A DNA stretch of 64,000 bases from the NCBI RefSeq assembly GCF_025567315.1, contig NZ_JAOQJE010000001.1:124001-188000 (forward strand), in the 5' to 3' direction. A model generated the notes under the pieces. It was given only the letters and a program-made list of their open reading frames with translations. It was not told the origin of the DNA and searched no databases. The position numbers and the translations under genes were made by a program. Below, in pieces: positions 8,721-18,828 of this stretch (the first letter of the stretch is position 1; the number at the start of each line of letters is the position of its first letter). This DNA is from Agathobaculum ammoniilyticum (GTDB lineage: Bacteria; Bacillota; Clostridia; Oscillospirales; Butyricicoccaceae).

Positions 8721-8999
8721 ATGTACGAAGACAAGACTTTAGTATGCAAGGAATGCGGTCAGGAATTTGTGTTTACTGCCGGCGAGCAGGAATTCTATGC
8801 AGAGCGCGGTTTCCAGAACGAGCCGCAGCGCTGCAAGGCCTGCCGTGACGCCCGAAAGAACGCGGCTCGTGGCCCGCGCGAATATTTCACCGCTACCTGT
8901 GCTGCTTGCGGCGGAGAGGCTCGTGTTCCGTTCGAACCCAAGTCCGACCGTCCGGTATATTGCAGCGAATGCTTCGCCAAAATGCGCGAGCAGGGCTGA
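8721..8999 (+). CDS. Small zinc-ribbon protein with CxxC motifs
   Basis: 92 residues. It begins with the probable zinc-binding zf-trcl-type domain (LVCKECGQEF, then RCKACRD). A second four-cysteine unit follows (TCAACGG, YCSECF), so two zinc-ribbon knuckles are likely. Proteins of this type are common in Clostridia and may bind nucleic acid or act in redox sensing, but no function is established. The ATG at 8721 is preceded by AGAGAGGT. A clear terminator follows. It sits alone between sigH and a DUF1858 gene. Confidence 0.8.
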   Translation: MYEDKTLVCKECGQEFVFTAGEQEFYAERGFQNEPQRCKACRDARKNAARGPREYFTATCAACGGEARVPFEPKSDRPVYCSECFAKMREQG

Positions 9000-9010
9000 T
9001 AAGTGAACGG

Positions 9011-9040
9011 AAAATGTCCGGCTAACGCCGGACATTTTTT
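9011..9040 (+). terminator. Intrinsic terminator after the zinc-ribbon gene
   Basis: AAAATGTCCGGC and GCCGGACATTTT form a 12-bp stem with a four-base loop, followed by a T run. Confidence 0.9.
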
Positions 9041-9187
9041 GGTTTTACGAAGAGCAGCTCAGGGGACGGGCCGCTGCGGTGACGGATGGTTGGAAAGGAG
9101 AAAACGGCCGCGCGGTCGGCAGGGGGCGTTTATGGTAAAAAGGGCGCGTATTTTTTTGTTGATTTCTGATAAAACGCGATAAGGTGA

Positions 9188-9216
9188 TTGAAATTTGTAT
9201 ATTTTTGCGGTATACT
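9188..9216 (+). promoter_or_regulatory. Promoter of the DUF1858 gene
   Basis: TTGAAA at 9188-9193 and TATACT at 9211-9216 with 17-base spacing. The gene starts about 26 bases after the predicted transcription start, behind a CAGGAGG ribosome site. Confidence 0.75.
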
Positions 9217-9248
9217 AAAGACAACAAAAAACAAACAGGAGGTCCATC

Positions 9249-9449
9249 ATGGCGGCTATCACGAAAAAGACCACGATTGGCGAGGTGCTGAACCGCAATC
9301 TGGAAACGGCAAAGTTCTTTATGGAAATCGGTATGCATTGCTTGGGCTGCCCGGCATCGCAGGGCGAAAGCATTGAGGAGGCCTGCATGGTGCATGGCAC
9401 CAATGCGGACGAACTGGTTGCCAAGCTCAACGCATTCCTGGGCGAATAA
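9249..9449 (+). CDS. DUF1858 domain protein (hybrid-cluster-protein-associated redox disulfide family)
   Basis: 66 residues consisting entirely of a DUF1858 domain. The family pattern is plain: TIGEVLNRNLETAKFFMEIGMHC, then a CLGC dithiol, then SIEEACMVHG and a terminal helix. Relatives often accompany hybrid cluster (prismane) proteins and are thought to be small thiol-redox partners; no hcp gene is seen nearby. Expression is monocistronic by its own promoter and terminator, with CAGGAGG spaced well before the ATG. Confidence 0.88.
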   Translation: MAAITKKTTIGEVLNRNLETAKFFMEIGMHCLGCPASQGESIEEACMVHGTNADELVAKLNAFLGE

Positions 9450-9462
9450 GGATGAAAGACAA

Positions 9463-9492
9463 GGGCCGGCAAAGCATGCCGGCCCATTTTTT
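9463..9492 (+). terminator. Intrinsic terminator after the DUF1858 gene
   Basis: GGGCCGGC pairs with GCCGGCCC around a short loop, followed by ATTTTTTA. Confidence 0.9.
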
Positions 9493-9501
9493 AGGTGAGA
9501 A

Positions 9502-10191
9502 ATGGAACGGATGATTTTAACGCCCCGCTTGGCCTGCATCGCAGCGCTGATCCCTCGTGGGGCGCGGCTGGCAGATATCGGAACGGATCATGGAAAACTG
9601 CCGGTTTCTCTGCTGCTTTCCGGACGTGTCGCCGCCGCGATCGGGTCGGATATCCGGCAGGGGCCGCTGGATCATGCGGCCCGTAATGCCGCGGAGCATG
9701 GTGTGGCGCTGCCGCTGCGCCTTGCGGCGGGGCTGGAGGCCGTGCGGCCGGAGGAGTGCGACACGGTCAGCATCGCCGGCATGGGAGGCCAGACGATTGC
9801 AGATATCCTGGCGGCCGCGCCGTGGACGGGAGATGGCGAGCATCTGCTGCTTTTACAGCCAATGACGATGGTCTATGAGCTTCGGCAGTGGTTTTGGGCG
9901 CATGGCTATATGATCGAGTGTGAAACGGTCTGTCGGGAGGAACGCCGGTATTATGTTGTGCTTTCCGTGCGCGGCGGTGGACCAGTGCGCGTGGTCCCGC
10001 TTTCCAGCTGCGCGTTTTCTCCGGCGCTGCTGCAGGCGGCGGGTGCGCGCGACTATCTGGAAAAGCTGCTTCAGCGGGAAATACGCGCGCTGGAGGGTAT
10101 GCAAAGCGGAAGCGCGGTTGACCGCGCCGTCCTTGACGGACAGCGTGAAATCGTTCGCGTGATCAAACAGGCATGGGAGGAATTGGCATGA
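9502..10191 (+). CDS. trmK: tRNA (adenine(22)-N(1))-methyltransferase TrmK
   Basis: 229 residues. TrmK methylates N1 of A22 in tRNA using S-adenosylmethionine. The N-terminal Rossmann methyltransferase shows LADIGTDHGKLP (SAM loop) and IGSDIRQGPLDHAARNA; the SIAGMGGQTIADIL stretch is a family hallmark, followed by LLLQPMTMVYELRQWF. A C-terminal helical tail follows. The stop overlaps the next start as ATGA, giving the trmK-nif3 pair usual in Firmicutes. Confidence 0.92.
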   Translation: MERMILTPRLACIAALIPRGARLADIGTDHGKLPVSLLLSGRVAAAIGSDIRQGPLDHAARNAAEHGVALPLRLAAGLEAVRPEECDTVSIAGMGGQTIADILAAAPWTGDGEHLLLLQPMTMVYELRQWFWAHGYMIECETVCREERRYYVVLSVRGGGPVRVVPLSSCAFSPALLQAAGARDYLEKLLQREIRALEGMQSGSAVDRAVLDGQREIVRVIKQAWEELA

Positions 10192-10964
10192 TTACGGTTC
10201 AGGATATTGTAACGCTGCTGGAAGGGCTGGCGCCGCCCGCGCTGGCGGAAAGCTGGGATAATGTGGGGCTGCTTTGTGGGGATCGGGCGCGCGAAGTGAC
10301 CAATGTGCTTTGCTCTCTCGATATTACCGAACAGGTCGTTGCGGAGGCGACGGAACGCGGCGCACAGATGATCGTCGCGCATCATCCGGTGATCTTTACC
10401 TCGATCAGTCGGATAACCGAGGACGATGCGACTGGACGTATCCTGCGTGCCGCGATCCGGCATGAGATTGCCCTCGTTTGTATGCACACCAACGCGGACT
10501 GTGCGCAGGGAGGCGTTAACGACGCCCTGGCCGCTGCGCTGTTCCTCACCAACGTGGGGAATCTGGAAGCGGGGGAAAACGGGATGCTGGGACGTGTTGG
10601 CGACCTGCCAAAGGAAATGGGGCCGCGGGAGTTCGCGCTTTATGTCAAAGAGTGTCTGCGTGCGTGCGGCGTTCGCTTTTGTGATGGCGGCCGGCCGATC
10701 CGTCGGGTGGCGGTCGGCGGCGGAGCCTGTGGCAAAATGATGGATTTTGCAATCGCAAAGGGGGCGGACGCATTCGTGATCGGAGACTGCAGCTACGACC
10801 TGATGCAGCGCGCGCAGACGCTTGGGCTGACGCTTGCGGACGCGGGTCATTTCTCAACCGAAAATCCGGTGACAGCGGCGTTCGCGGAGCAGATAGGCGG
10901 GGCGTTCCCCGCGTTGCGCGTCAGCGTTTCCGAGCGGCACGCGGACTGCATCCAATTTGTATAA
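10188..10964 (+). CDS. Nif3-like dinuclear metal-centre hexameric protein
   Basis: 258 residues, a NIF3/YqfO-type protein. Metal ligands are visible in AHHPVIF and HTNADCAQGGVNDALA near the N-terminal half, and GGGACGKMMDFA, DCSYDL and ADAGHFSTE near the C-terminal half. The ATG at 10188 overlaps the trmK stop (ATGA). Family members form toroidal hexamers; the exact enzymatic role is unsettled, with proposed GTP cyclohydrolase-like or metal-chaperone activity. It lacks the inserted PII-like domain found in longer homologues. Confidence 0.9.
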   Translation: MITVQDIVTLLEGLAPPALAESWDNVGLLCGDRAREVTNVLCSLDITEQVVAEATERGAQMIVAHHPVIFTSISRITEDDATGRILRAAIRHEIALVCMHTNADCAQGGVNDALAAALFLTNVGNLEAGENGMLGRVGDLPKEMGPREFALYVKECLRACGVRFCDGGRPIRRVAVGGGACGKMMDFAIAKGADAFVIGDCSYDLMQRAQTLGLTLADAGHFSTENPVTAAFAEQIGGAFPALRVSVSERHADCIQFV

Positions 10965-10976
10965 GGAAGATCGATC

Positions 10977-12752
10977 ATGCCATTAGATGCTATCTGCCTT
11001 GGGGCAGTAACGGAAGAATTGAATCATGTGCTCGCGGGCTGCCGTGTGGAAAAGGTGTACCAGCCCGATCGGGATGAGATCGTGCTGCAGACGAGAGGCC
11101 AGGGCGGCGCAAGGCGCTTGCTGGTGTCGACCGCCGCCGGCGCGCCGCGGGTGCATTTTATTGACGTCGCGCGGGAGAATCCGGCGGCGCCGCCCATGTT
11201 CTGCATGCTCCTGCGCAAGCATGTGCAGGGGGCAAAAATTGCGGCAGTCGTACAGCCGGCTGTGGAACGGATGCTGACTATCGAACTGGATACGACAGAC
11301 GAAATGGGGGTGGCCTGCAAAAAACATCTGATCTGCGAGTTGATGGGGAAGCACTCCAACGTCATCCTGTGCGGGGAGGATAACCGTATCATTGACGCGA
11401 TGCGCCGCGTGGACGGAGACCTTTCCGGTAAGCGGCAGGTATTGCCCGGCCTGTTTTACAGGTTGCCGCCGGCGCAGGAGAAGCATGACCCCTTTGCTCT
11501 GTCGGGAGTGGGGCTGTCGGCCTCCCTGCAATCCGCGGATGGAGAGATGGGGCTTGACCGGTATCTGCTCAGCCAACTGCTTGGATTTTCGCCGCTGCTG
11601 TGCCGCGAGCTATCCTATCGGGCGACGGGAGACACCGCGAAGCCGGTCGGCAAACTGACCGCAGAGGAGCAGCTTCGTCTGGCGCAGGTGTTTGAGGACT
11701 TGAAAAGCTATCTCACAGAAAAACGGTGGAAGCCGTTCTTGCTTACGAAGACAGAGGATCATGCGGTTTTTGACTTTTCCTTTCTGCCAATCACGCAATA
11801 TGAAGGCCTGATGACAGTATCGCAGGAGCAAAGCTTCTCGGACCTGCTGGCCGCGTTTTTTGAGAAAAAAGGGAAAGCGGAGCGCATGGCGCGGCGCTCG
11901 GCCGATTTGCATAAGGCCGTCGTCAACGCGCGCGACCGCTTGGCAAGAAAGCTGGCTGCGCAGCAAAAGGAGCTGGACGCGACGCAAAACCGCGAACAGT
12001 ATAAACGGCTGGGTGACCTAATCACGGCAAACCTGTACCAGCTTGAAAAGGGGATGAACAAGGCGGTGGTCGTGGACTATTACGACGAGGCCTGTCCCGA
12101 GGTGGAGGTCGCTTTGGATGTCCGATTGACGCCGCAGCAAAACGCGCAGAAGTATTTCAAGCTGTACAACAAAGCCAAGACTGCGGAGGAAGTGCTGACG
12201 CAGCAGCTCGCACAGGGCCGTGCAGATCTGGATTATCTGGAAAGCGTGCTGGTCGCGCTGGGTGAGGCGGAGAGTGAACGGGACCTTGCTCAGCTGCGGG
12301 AGGAGCTGACACAGGCGGGCGTCCTGTCCAGCAAGCAGGCGCGCAACAAAAAGCAACGCGTGAAGCCGGTGGCCGCAAAGCCGTTCCATTATCGCTCGAG
12401 CGACGGTTTTGATATCTTCGCGGGAAAAAACAACCTGCAAAACGATCTGTTGACGCTGAAGACTGCGTTTAAAAGCGATATCTGGTTCCACACACAGAAG
12501 ATTCACGGCTCGCATGTGATTCTGGTGGCCGATGGGCGCGAACCAACCGATCGGGCTATGACGGAAGCGGCCATGATCGCGGCGTACCATTCCAAAGCGC
12601 GGCAGTCCTCGCTTGTGCCAGTAGATTACACGCCGGTACGGCAGGTCAAAAAGCCGGCGGGGGCCAAGCCGGGTATGGTGATCTATCATGTGTACCAAAC
12701 AGCCTACGTCACGCCGGATGAGGCGGCGGTGGAAAGACTCCGCATCGAGTAA
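10977..12752 (+). CDS. rqcH: Ribosome quality-control protein RqcH (NFACT / FbpA family)
   Basis: 591 residues, full length. RqcH binds obstructed 50S subunits and recruits alanyl-tRNA to append C-terminal alanine tails marking stalled chains for degradation. The N-terminal NFACT-N domain carries VEKVYQPDRDEIVL and ELMGKHSNVIL; a helix-hairpin-helix and a long charged coiled-coil follow at about residues 290-440; the C-terminal NFACT-R domain shows FDIFAGKNNLQND and DIWFHTQKIHGSHVIL. It was formerly annotated as a fibronectin-binding protein. It follows the Nif3-like gene by 12 bases with a GGAAG ribosome site. Confidence 0.93.
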   Translation: MPLDAICLGAVTEELNHVLAGCRVEKVYQPDRDEIVLQTRGQGGARRLLVSTAAGAPRVHFIDVARENPAAPPMFCMLLRKHVQGAKIAAVVQPAVERMLTIELDTTDEMGVACKKHLICELMGKHSNVILCGEDNRIIDAMRRVDGDLSGKRQVLPGLFYRLPPAQEKHDPFALSGVGLSASLQSADGEMGLDRYLLSQLLGFSPLLCRELSYRATGDTAKPVGKLTAEEQLRLAQVFEDLKSYLTEKRWKPFLLTKTEDHAVFDFSFLPITQYEGLMTVSQEQSFSDLLAAFFEKKGKAERMARRSADLHKAVVNARDRLARKLAAQQKELDATQNREQYKRLGDLITANLYQLEKGMNKAVVVDYYDEACPEVEVALDVRLTPQQNAQKYFKLYNKAKTAEEVLTQQLAQGRADLDYLESVLVALGEAESERDLAQLREELTQAGVLSSKQARNKKQRVKPVAAKPFHYRSSDGFDIFAGKNNLQNDLLTLKTAFKSDIWFHTQKIHGSHVILVADGREPTDRAMTEAAMIAAYHSKARQSSLVPVDYTPVRQVKKPAGAKPGMVIYHVYQTAYVTPDEAAVERLRIE

Positions 12753-12857
12753 AAATGGAGAAGCAGGATGTGGTTTGATAAGATCCTATATGGATTGCCG
12801 TACCTTCATTTGAGATATCGGCTAAGGTATATTGTGAATGCGGAAAGAGGGAAGTAT

Positions 12858-13388
12858 ATGATTCTGTCCGGTAAGGAGATTGTAAAGCATATCGGCAAGG
12901 AAATTATTATCGAGCCATTCGATCCAAAGCGGGTCAATCCGAACAGCTATAACCTGTCGCTGGCGAACGAGCTGCTTGTTTATGATAACGATGTACTTGA
13001 CATGAAAACCCCGAATACGGCGCACCGTATCGAGATACCGGAGGAAGGCCTGCTCTTACAGCCCAACCGCCTGTACCTGGGGCGCACAAACGAATATACG
13101 GTGACAGACCGGTATATCCCCATGCTGGAGGGACGGTCGTCGACCGGACGCTTGGGTCTGTTCATCCATGTTACCGCTGGTTTTGGAGACGTGGGGTTTG
13201 CGGGTTACTGGACATTGGAGATATTCTGCGTGCAGCCGATTCGGATTTATCCTAATGTGGAGATCTGTCAGATTTATTATCACGATATCGATGGAGAGTA
13301 TGATCCGTATACCAGTGGAAAATATCAGAACAATACGGGGATTCAGCCGAGCCTGCTGTACCGCGACTTTGAAAAAAGTGATACCTGA
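12858..13388 (+). CDS. dcd: dCTP deaminase
   Basis: 176 residues. Dcd deaminates dCTP to dUTP, feeding dTTP synthesis. Conserved parts include MILSGKEIVKHI, FDPKRVNPNSYNL, the substrate-binding LEGRSSTGRLGLF and the catalytic glutamate in GYWTLEIF, with the C-terminal QIYYHDIDG. The ATG at 12858 is preceded by AAAGAGGGA and matches the family N-terminus; a longer in-frame extension upstream is not conserved-looking. A DCD/dUTPase bifunctional enzyme is possible within this fold. The stop lies at the base of a bidirectional terminator. Confidence 0.9.
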   Translation: MILSGKEIVKHIGKEIIIEPFDPKRVNPNSYNLSLANELLVYDNDVLDMKTPNTAHRIEIPEEGLLLQPNRLYLGRTNEYTVTDRYIPMLEGRSSTGRLGLFIHVTAGFGDVGFAGYWTLEIFCVQPIRIYPNVEICQIYYHDIDGEYDPYTSGKYQNNTGIQPSLLYRDFEKSDT

Positions 13389-13420
13389 AAGGAGGGGCGC
13401 ATAGCGCCCCTCCTTTAATT
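13386..13420. terminator. Bidirectional terminator between dcd and the SLH/Ig-like gene
   Basis: AAAGGAGGGGCGC and GCGCCCCTCCTTT form a perfect 13-bp stem with a three-base loop. It overlaps the stop codons of both convergent genes. Confidence 0.9.
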
Positions 13421-14350
13421 TTCCATCAGCAACATTGCGCGGTATAACATTTCACAGGCGACCTGCCGGGTAATCGGTTCGCCGCTGTCCAGCATCGAAG
13501 CAAGAGGGGAGAGCACGTCCAACCGAGACATGCTGCTGACCGCGCTTTGCGCCCAGTCCATTTCTGCGGTATGCTCGGGGGCGATAACATATTCCGCGCC
13601 GTCGAGCGCCTCTCCCAGAAGATTTCGAATCACAACGCTTGCTTCCGCCAATGTGATGGGGTTCTGTCCCCGTATCTCGGCCAGGCCGCCGGCGGTCTGG
13701 TATCCGCTGACCAGCCCATTTGCGGCGGCTGTACTCACAAAGGGCTTTGCCCATAGAGAGAGGCCACGGTCGTCGGCAAAGTCGGTCTGCTGGGTCGGTT
13801 CAACCGGAAGCTTGGCGACCGCGGTTGCCATAGTGATGAATTCGCTGCGCGTCACGGTCTGGGCAGGACGGAAGAAGGAACAGCCGCCAATATTTTCGCC
13901 GGTCATAATACCATTTTCCGACAGGCAGATTGCGGCATAATGCGCGGGATTTCCCGTCATGTCGGAATAGGTGAGTCCAGCGCGGTTCTTTTTCACTGTG
14001 ATCGTAACGTCGGCAGGCTCCGCCGTATTCCCATTGGCATCGACAACCGTATAGGAAAATTTATCCTTGCCCGCTTTTTTCGCAGGGGAATAAGATAGAA
14101 TATTTCCTTCGATCGATGCAGTGCCGAGACGAGGCTGTTCGGTAAGCTGGTACAGAACAATATCATTATCAGAATCCGCAGCGGTCAGCTCTACCTCAAT
14201 CGGTATCTCTACGCAAGTCTCTGCCTCGACGGCATAGGCTGCAGGGACGCCCGCAGCCGGCGTTTCCGATGTCAGGCCGGCTGCAAGCGCCACGCCGGAA
14301 AAGAGTACTGTGGCGGGCAGCAGCAGTACAGCGATCAATAATTTTCGATC
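13415..14350 (-). CDS. Secreted surface protein with Ig/cadherin-like and SLH domains
   Basis: About 311 residues. A signal peptide (MDRKLLIAVLLLPATVLFSG...ALA) is followed by a cadherin/Ig-like domain (LTAADSDNDIVLYQLTEQP, YSPAKKAGKDKFSYTVVDANG) at about residues 45-125. SLH-type repeats follow (NPAHYAAICLSENGIMTG, VTRSEFITMATAVAKLP, LWAKPFVSTAAANGLVSGY, ITRQVACEMLYRAM). SLH repeats normally hold proteins to pyruvylated wall polymers. The start at 14350 is chosen because GGAAAGGGTG lies ahead of it; in-frame ATGs at 14386 and 14422 are possible. It is transcribed towards dcd and away from guaA. Confidence 0.8.
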   Translation of the reverse strand, partial: DRKLLIAVLLLPATVLFSGVALAAGLTSETPAAGVPAAYAVEAETCVEIPIEVELTAADSDNDIVLYQLTEQPRLGTASIEGNILSYSPAKKAGKDKFSYTVVDANGNTAEPADVTITVKKNRAGLTYSDMTGNPAHYAAICLSENGIMTGENIGGCSFFRPAQTVTRSEFITMATAVAKLPVEPTQQTDFADDRGLSLWAKPFVSTAAANGLVSGYQTAGGLAEIRGQNPITLAEASVVIRNLLGEALDGAEYVIAPEHTAEMDWAQSAVSSMSRLDVLSPLASMLDSGEPITRQVACEMLYRAMLLMEN

Positions 14351-14490
14351 CATAAAATCATACACCCTTTCCAGAATGTTCTGCATCCCGCAGTATGCAC
14401 CGCTTTGAAGGGCTTTATGCATAAATTTTCCGGAATATTTGCAAGCGAAACCATAATCTTGCCGAAAGGCAGGAAATAGGGGGAAAATGC

Positions 14491-14519
14491 TTGCCGAAAT
14501 TCGTGCTTTGTGGCATAAT
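14491..14519 (+). promoter_or_regulatory. Promoter of guaA
   Basis: TTGCCG at 14491-14496 and CATAAT at 14514-14519 are 17 bases apart, about 40 bases ahead of the guaA start. No guanine riboswitch core was seen in the leader. Confidence 0.55.
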
Positions 14520-14560
14520 TTTTATATAAGGAATACAGGAACAGGGAAAGGAGAATGAGA

Positions 14561-16105
<1,545 letters not shown>

Positions 16106-16117
16106 TTTCAGAGGTCT

Positions 16118-16145
16118 GAAAAAGCCCGGAATGACTGGGTTTTCT
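16118..16145 (+). terminator. Weak terminator-like hairpin after guaA
   Basis: AAAAGCCCGG..CTGGGTTTTCT forms a short stem with a G-U pair and a T-rich tail just after the guaA stop. Confidence 0.45.
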
Positions 16146-16206
16146 AAGGCGTGATGCCCTCTGTGGCAACGATTTGGCAACATTTTTTCATTATTCATAA
16201 AAAGAG

Positions 16207-16247
16207 AGCTAACTGATTTTGATTAGTCAGTTAGCTTTCTTTTTATT
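16207..16247. terminator. Strong hairpin terminator at the left edge of the accessory island
   Basis: AGCTAACTGA and TCAGTTAGCT form a perfect 10-bp stem with TTCTTTTTATT after it. It lies between guaA and the convergent XRE regulator gene and can serve both directions. Confidence 0.75.
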
Positions 16248-16296
16248 ATTGTCCTGTGCAACAAACGGCCCCTCTCATGGCCTATAAGTGAGATGG

Positions 16297-16785
16297 TCAA
16301 GCGAGATCCTGGGGCGGCACCTTCACATAGGTCTGAGCCTTGTCAAACTCCGGGTAGTGGTAGCGCCACTTGTCGTAATCCTCTTTGGAGATCTCACCTG
16401 CCTCCAACATGGCAGCGGCCTGCTGCCAAGAACAGAGCATTTCGTGCAGCCGGGCGGCGTCCTTGTTCTTTCGCACATCGACTTTCAGGCAGATTTCTCC
16501 ATCCATCTCGCTGATCTTGAGTCCATAGTTGTCCTCCAGGGTAAACAGCGTGTGCATCAGCCCTACATAGGAGTCTATGTCAGGGACAGAAAGCGCATGG
16601 GGTGAGATATCCAGTACCTCAGCCAGGGCAGCGGTCAGGTCTGCCTTTGGGGTTCTTGATCCTGTTTCGTACTGTGCAAGGCGCACATCGGCAGACTTCT
16701 CCGGGAAGCTTAGCGCCATACCGAGATATTTCTGTGTCATCCCCCGCAGGAGACGGAAAAAGTGAATTCGTTCACCAATCGCCAT
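16297..16785 (-). CDS. XRE-family helix-turn-helix regulator of the mobile element
   Basis: 162 residues. The N-terminal third is an HTH_XRE domain (GERIHFFRLLRGMTQKYLGM, RLAQYETGSRTPKADL, AEVLDISPHALSVPD). The C-terminal part is acidic and alpha-helical without a recognised domain. The gene lies next to, and divergent from, excisionase and integrase remnants, the usual place of the repressor of a conjugative or mobilizable element. Several inverted repeats built on CTAAGC occupy the intergenic region and are likely its operators. Unlike the genes to its right, its frame is intact. Confidence 0.85.
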   Translation of the reverse strand: MAIGERIHFFRLLRGMTQKYLGMALSFPEKSADVRLAQYETGSRTPKADLTAALAEVLDISPHALSVPDIDSYVGLMHTLFTLEDNYGLKISEMDGEICLKVDVRKNKDAARLHEMLCSWQQAAAMLEAGEISKEDYDKWRYHYPEFDKAQTYVKVPPQDLA

Positions 16786-16831
16786 ATATTTAGCTCACAT
16801 CTATGGTTATTCTTATAAGAAACATAGCATA

Positions 16832-16947
16832 TTTGCTTAGCGTTGTCAAGATAATCTAAGCAAATTTATTTAATAATACTTTCTCAAAAAGGCTTGAACT
16901 AAGCGTATATGTATAGTGCCATAAGAGCACTAAGCGAATACGCTTAG
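16832..16947. promoter_or_regulatory. Operator array for the XRE repressor
   Basis: TTTGCTTAG/CTAAGCAAA (16832-16864) are perfect 9-base inverted arms. CTAAGCG-AATA-CGCTTAG (16930-16947) is a perfect 7-4-7 dyad. A further half site, CTAAGCGTATA, lies at 16899. These repeats sit between the XRE gene and the excisionase remnant, as expected for a divergent control region. Confidence 0.6.
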
Positions 16948-17087
16948 ATACCATAGCATATTAAATGACCCGCCAGATTTCTAGTTTCAAATCAGAGAAA
17001 AGAGGCGGACATTGGCAAGGAGGCATTTATGGAACGCAATAACCGCAGACAGCAGTCACCAACACTAAGGAAAGGAAGGTATTTATT

Positions 17088-17291
17088 ATGGTAAACCAGA
17101 TTTTTATGCGCGTCAATGAAGTGGCCGAGGAACTGGGGGTATCCGTTCCATACGCCTAAAAGCTTATCCGGCAGATGAATGAGGAACTGGCGAAAAACGG
17201 CTGCATCACGATTTCCGGGCGGATCGACCGCAAACTCTTCCACGAGAAGTTTTACGGCACGAGAACCGAGACGGCGAGAAAGGGGGAGTAA
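17088..17291 (+). pseudogene. Excisionase-type DNA-binding protein, nonsense-mutated
   Basis: The reading frame runs 68 codons with an internal TAA at 17157-17159. Before it stands RVNEVAEELGVSVPYA and after it KLIRQMNEELAKNG, together the winged-helix pattern of Tn916-like excisionases (in which the interrupted position is normally tyrosine). A single-base change from TAT or TAC would create this stop. The remaining codons up to TAA at 17289 are intact, and the integrase remnant follows three bases later. Confidence 0.75.
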
Positions 17292-17293
17292 TT

Positions 17294-18366
17294 ATGGCAG
17301 CGTTTAAGAACAAGGACAACGGAACCTGGTATGTACAGTTCCGCTACACCGACTGGAAGAGTGAGCGCCAGCAGAATCTCAAAAGGGGCTTTGTCACCAA
17401 GCGGGAGGCGCTGGAATGGGAACGGGAGTTCCTGATGGAAAAGCAGGCCGATGTGAACATGACCTTTGAGAGCTTCGTTGCTCTCTATGAAAGGGATATT
17501 AAGCCCAAGCTGAAGCTCAACACCTGGCTCACCAAGGAGAGTATCATCAAAAAGAAGATTCTGCCCTACTTTGCCAAGCGGAAGCTGTCGGAGATCACTG
17601 CCAAGGACATTATGCGCTGGCAGAACGAGATTCGGGAAATGCGGGACTGTCACGCAAACCTCTGTCCAAAACCTACCTTAAGACCGTTCACAATCAGCTC
17701 AGCGCCATTTTCAATCATGCTGCACGGTTTTACGGCTTGAATATCAACCCGGCCCGGCAGGCGGACAACATGGGGCAGAAGAACGAAAGGAGATGCTGTT
17801 CTGGACCCGGGAGGAGTACACTAAGTTTTCCGAGGCCATGATGGATAAGCCGCTGTCCTTTTACGCCTTTGAAGTTCTGTACTGGTGCGGTGTCTGGGAG
17901 GGAGAACTGTTGGCCTTACCCCCGGCGGATTTCGACTTTGAGAAGCGCACCCTCACCATCAACAAGTCGTACCAGCGGATCAACAAGCAGGATGTCATCA
18001 CCACTCCCAAGACGCCCAAGAGCAACCGGGTGATCCAGATGCCCCAGTTCCTCTGTGACGAGTTGCAGGACTACCTCAAGCAGTTCTACGGCGTGGAGCC
18101 GGATGTTTCCCATCAGCAAAAGCTATCTCCACCGGGAAATGGATTGTGGTTGTAAGCAAACCGGAGTAAAACGCATTCGCATCCACGATTTGAGACATAG
18201 CTACATCAGTTTGTTGATTGACATGGGCTTTACCACCCTGGCCATCGCGGAGCGTGTGGGGCATGAGAGTATCGACATCATCTACCACTACGCCCATCTT
18301 TTCCCCACCCGTCAGGTAGAAATGGCCGACAAGCTGGATTCACTAAAAAACGAGAAAGGAGCGTAA
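17294..18366 (+). pseudogene. Tyrosine integrase of a conjugative-element type, frameshifted
   Basis: Fragments in changing frames together spell one Tn916-type integrase: an AP2-like arm-binding domain (GTWYVQFRYTDWKSERQQ), a SAM-like core-binding domain, and a catalytic domain with IHDLRHSYISLL and ERVGHESIDIIYHYAH. Single-base losses are inferred near 17656 and 17789, and a short deletion near 18100. The first catalytic arginine is also lost: the usual GxREGELL reads GVWEGELL (TGG at 17895-17897). The gene should be inactive, so this element could not excise with its own integrase. Confidence 0.85.
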
Positions 18367-18370
18367 GAAA

Positions 18371-18706
18371 ATGTCCAAGAAGAACTATGACAACCACAAC
18401 CGCTGGAGAAACAAGACAGTGGTGTTCAGGGTATCAGCGGAGGAAGACCTCCATCTGGAAGCACTGGTGAAGCTCACCGGCTTGACTAAACAGGATTACA
18501 TCATCCGACGACTGCTTTGCCGGAATGTGGTGGTCTAGGGTAACCCCAGGGTCTATAAAGCGCTGCGGGATCAGCTGGCCGCTGTGTTGGACGAGCTGCG
18601 CCGGATCGAGGCCGGGGAGGGCGTGAATGATGATCTGCTGGACACTATCCAGATGATCGCAACTATTATGAACGGAATGCAGGAGGACTTTGCCTATGAC
18701 CGATGA
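18371..18706 (+). pseudogene. MobC-like mobilization protein, nonsense-mutated
   Basis: Starts MSKKNYDNHNRWRNKTVVF and continues RVSAEEDLHLEALVKLTGLTKQDYI, a ribbon-helix-helix-like relaxosome accessory protein common on clostridial elements. An in-frame TAG at 18536-18538 interrupts it after LLCRNVVV; the frame then continues with GNPRVYKALRDQLAAVLDEL to a TGA at 18704. CAG to TAG would be the simplest lesion. It lies between the integrase and RepA-like remnants, consistent with the original element order. Confidence 0.7.
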
Positions 18707-18828
18707 AAAAAGAAAATGACTGCCCATGGCTCATCTGTTGGCGCAGATGATGTGGTCAGTCAATCTCTACAAATTCTAAGTTCACTATACCAGACCCAGA
18801 GGAAAAAAGCAATTCTTCCGAAAGAGAT

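Noticed and set aside
17157..18538. In-frame TAA and TAG in excisionase and mobilization genes as possible stop-codon recoding
   Set aside because: The stops are different codons, the adjacent integrase and RepA-like genes carry frameshifts, and intact genes nearby end normally at TAA, TAG and TGA. Simple decay explains all of it.
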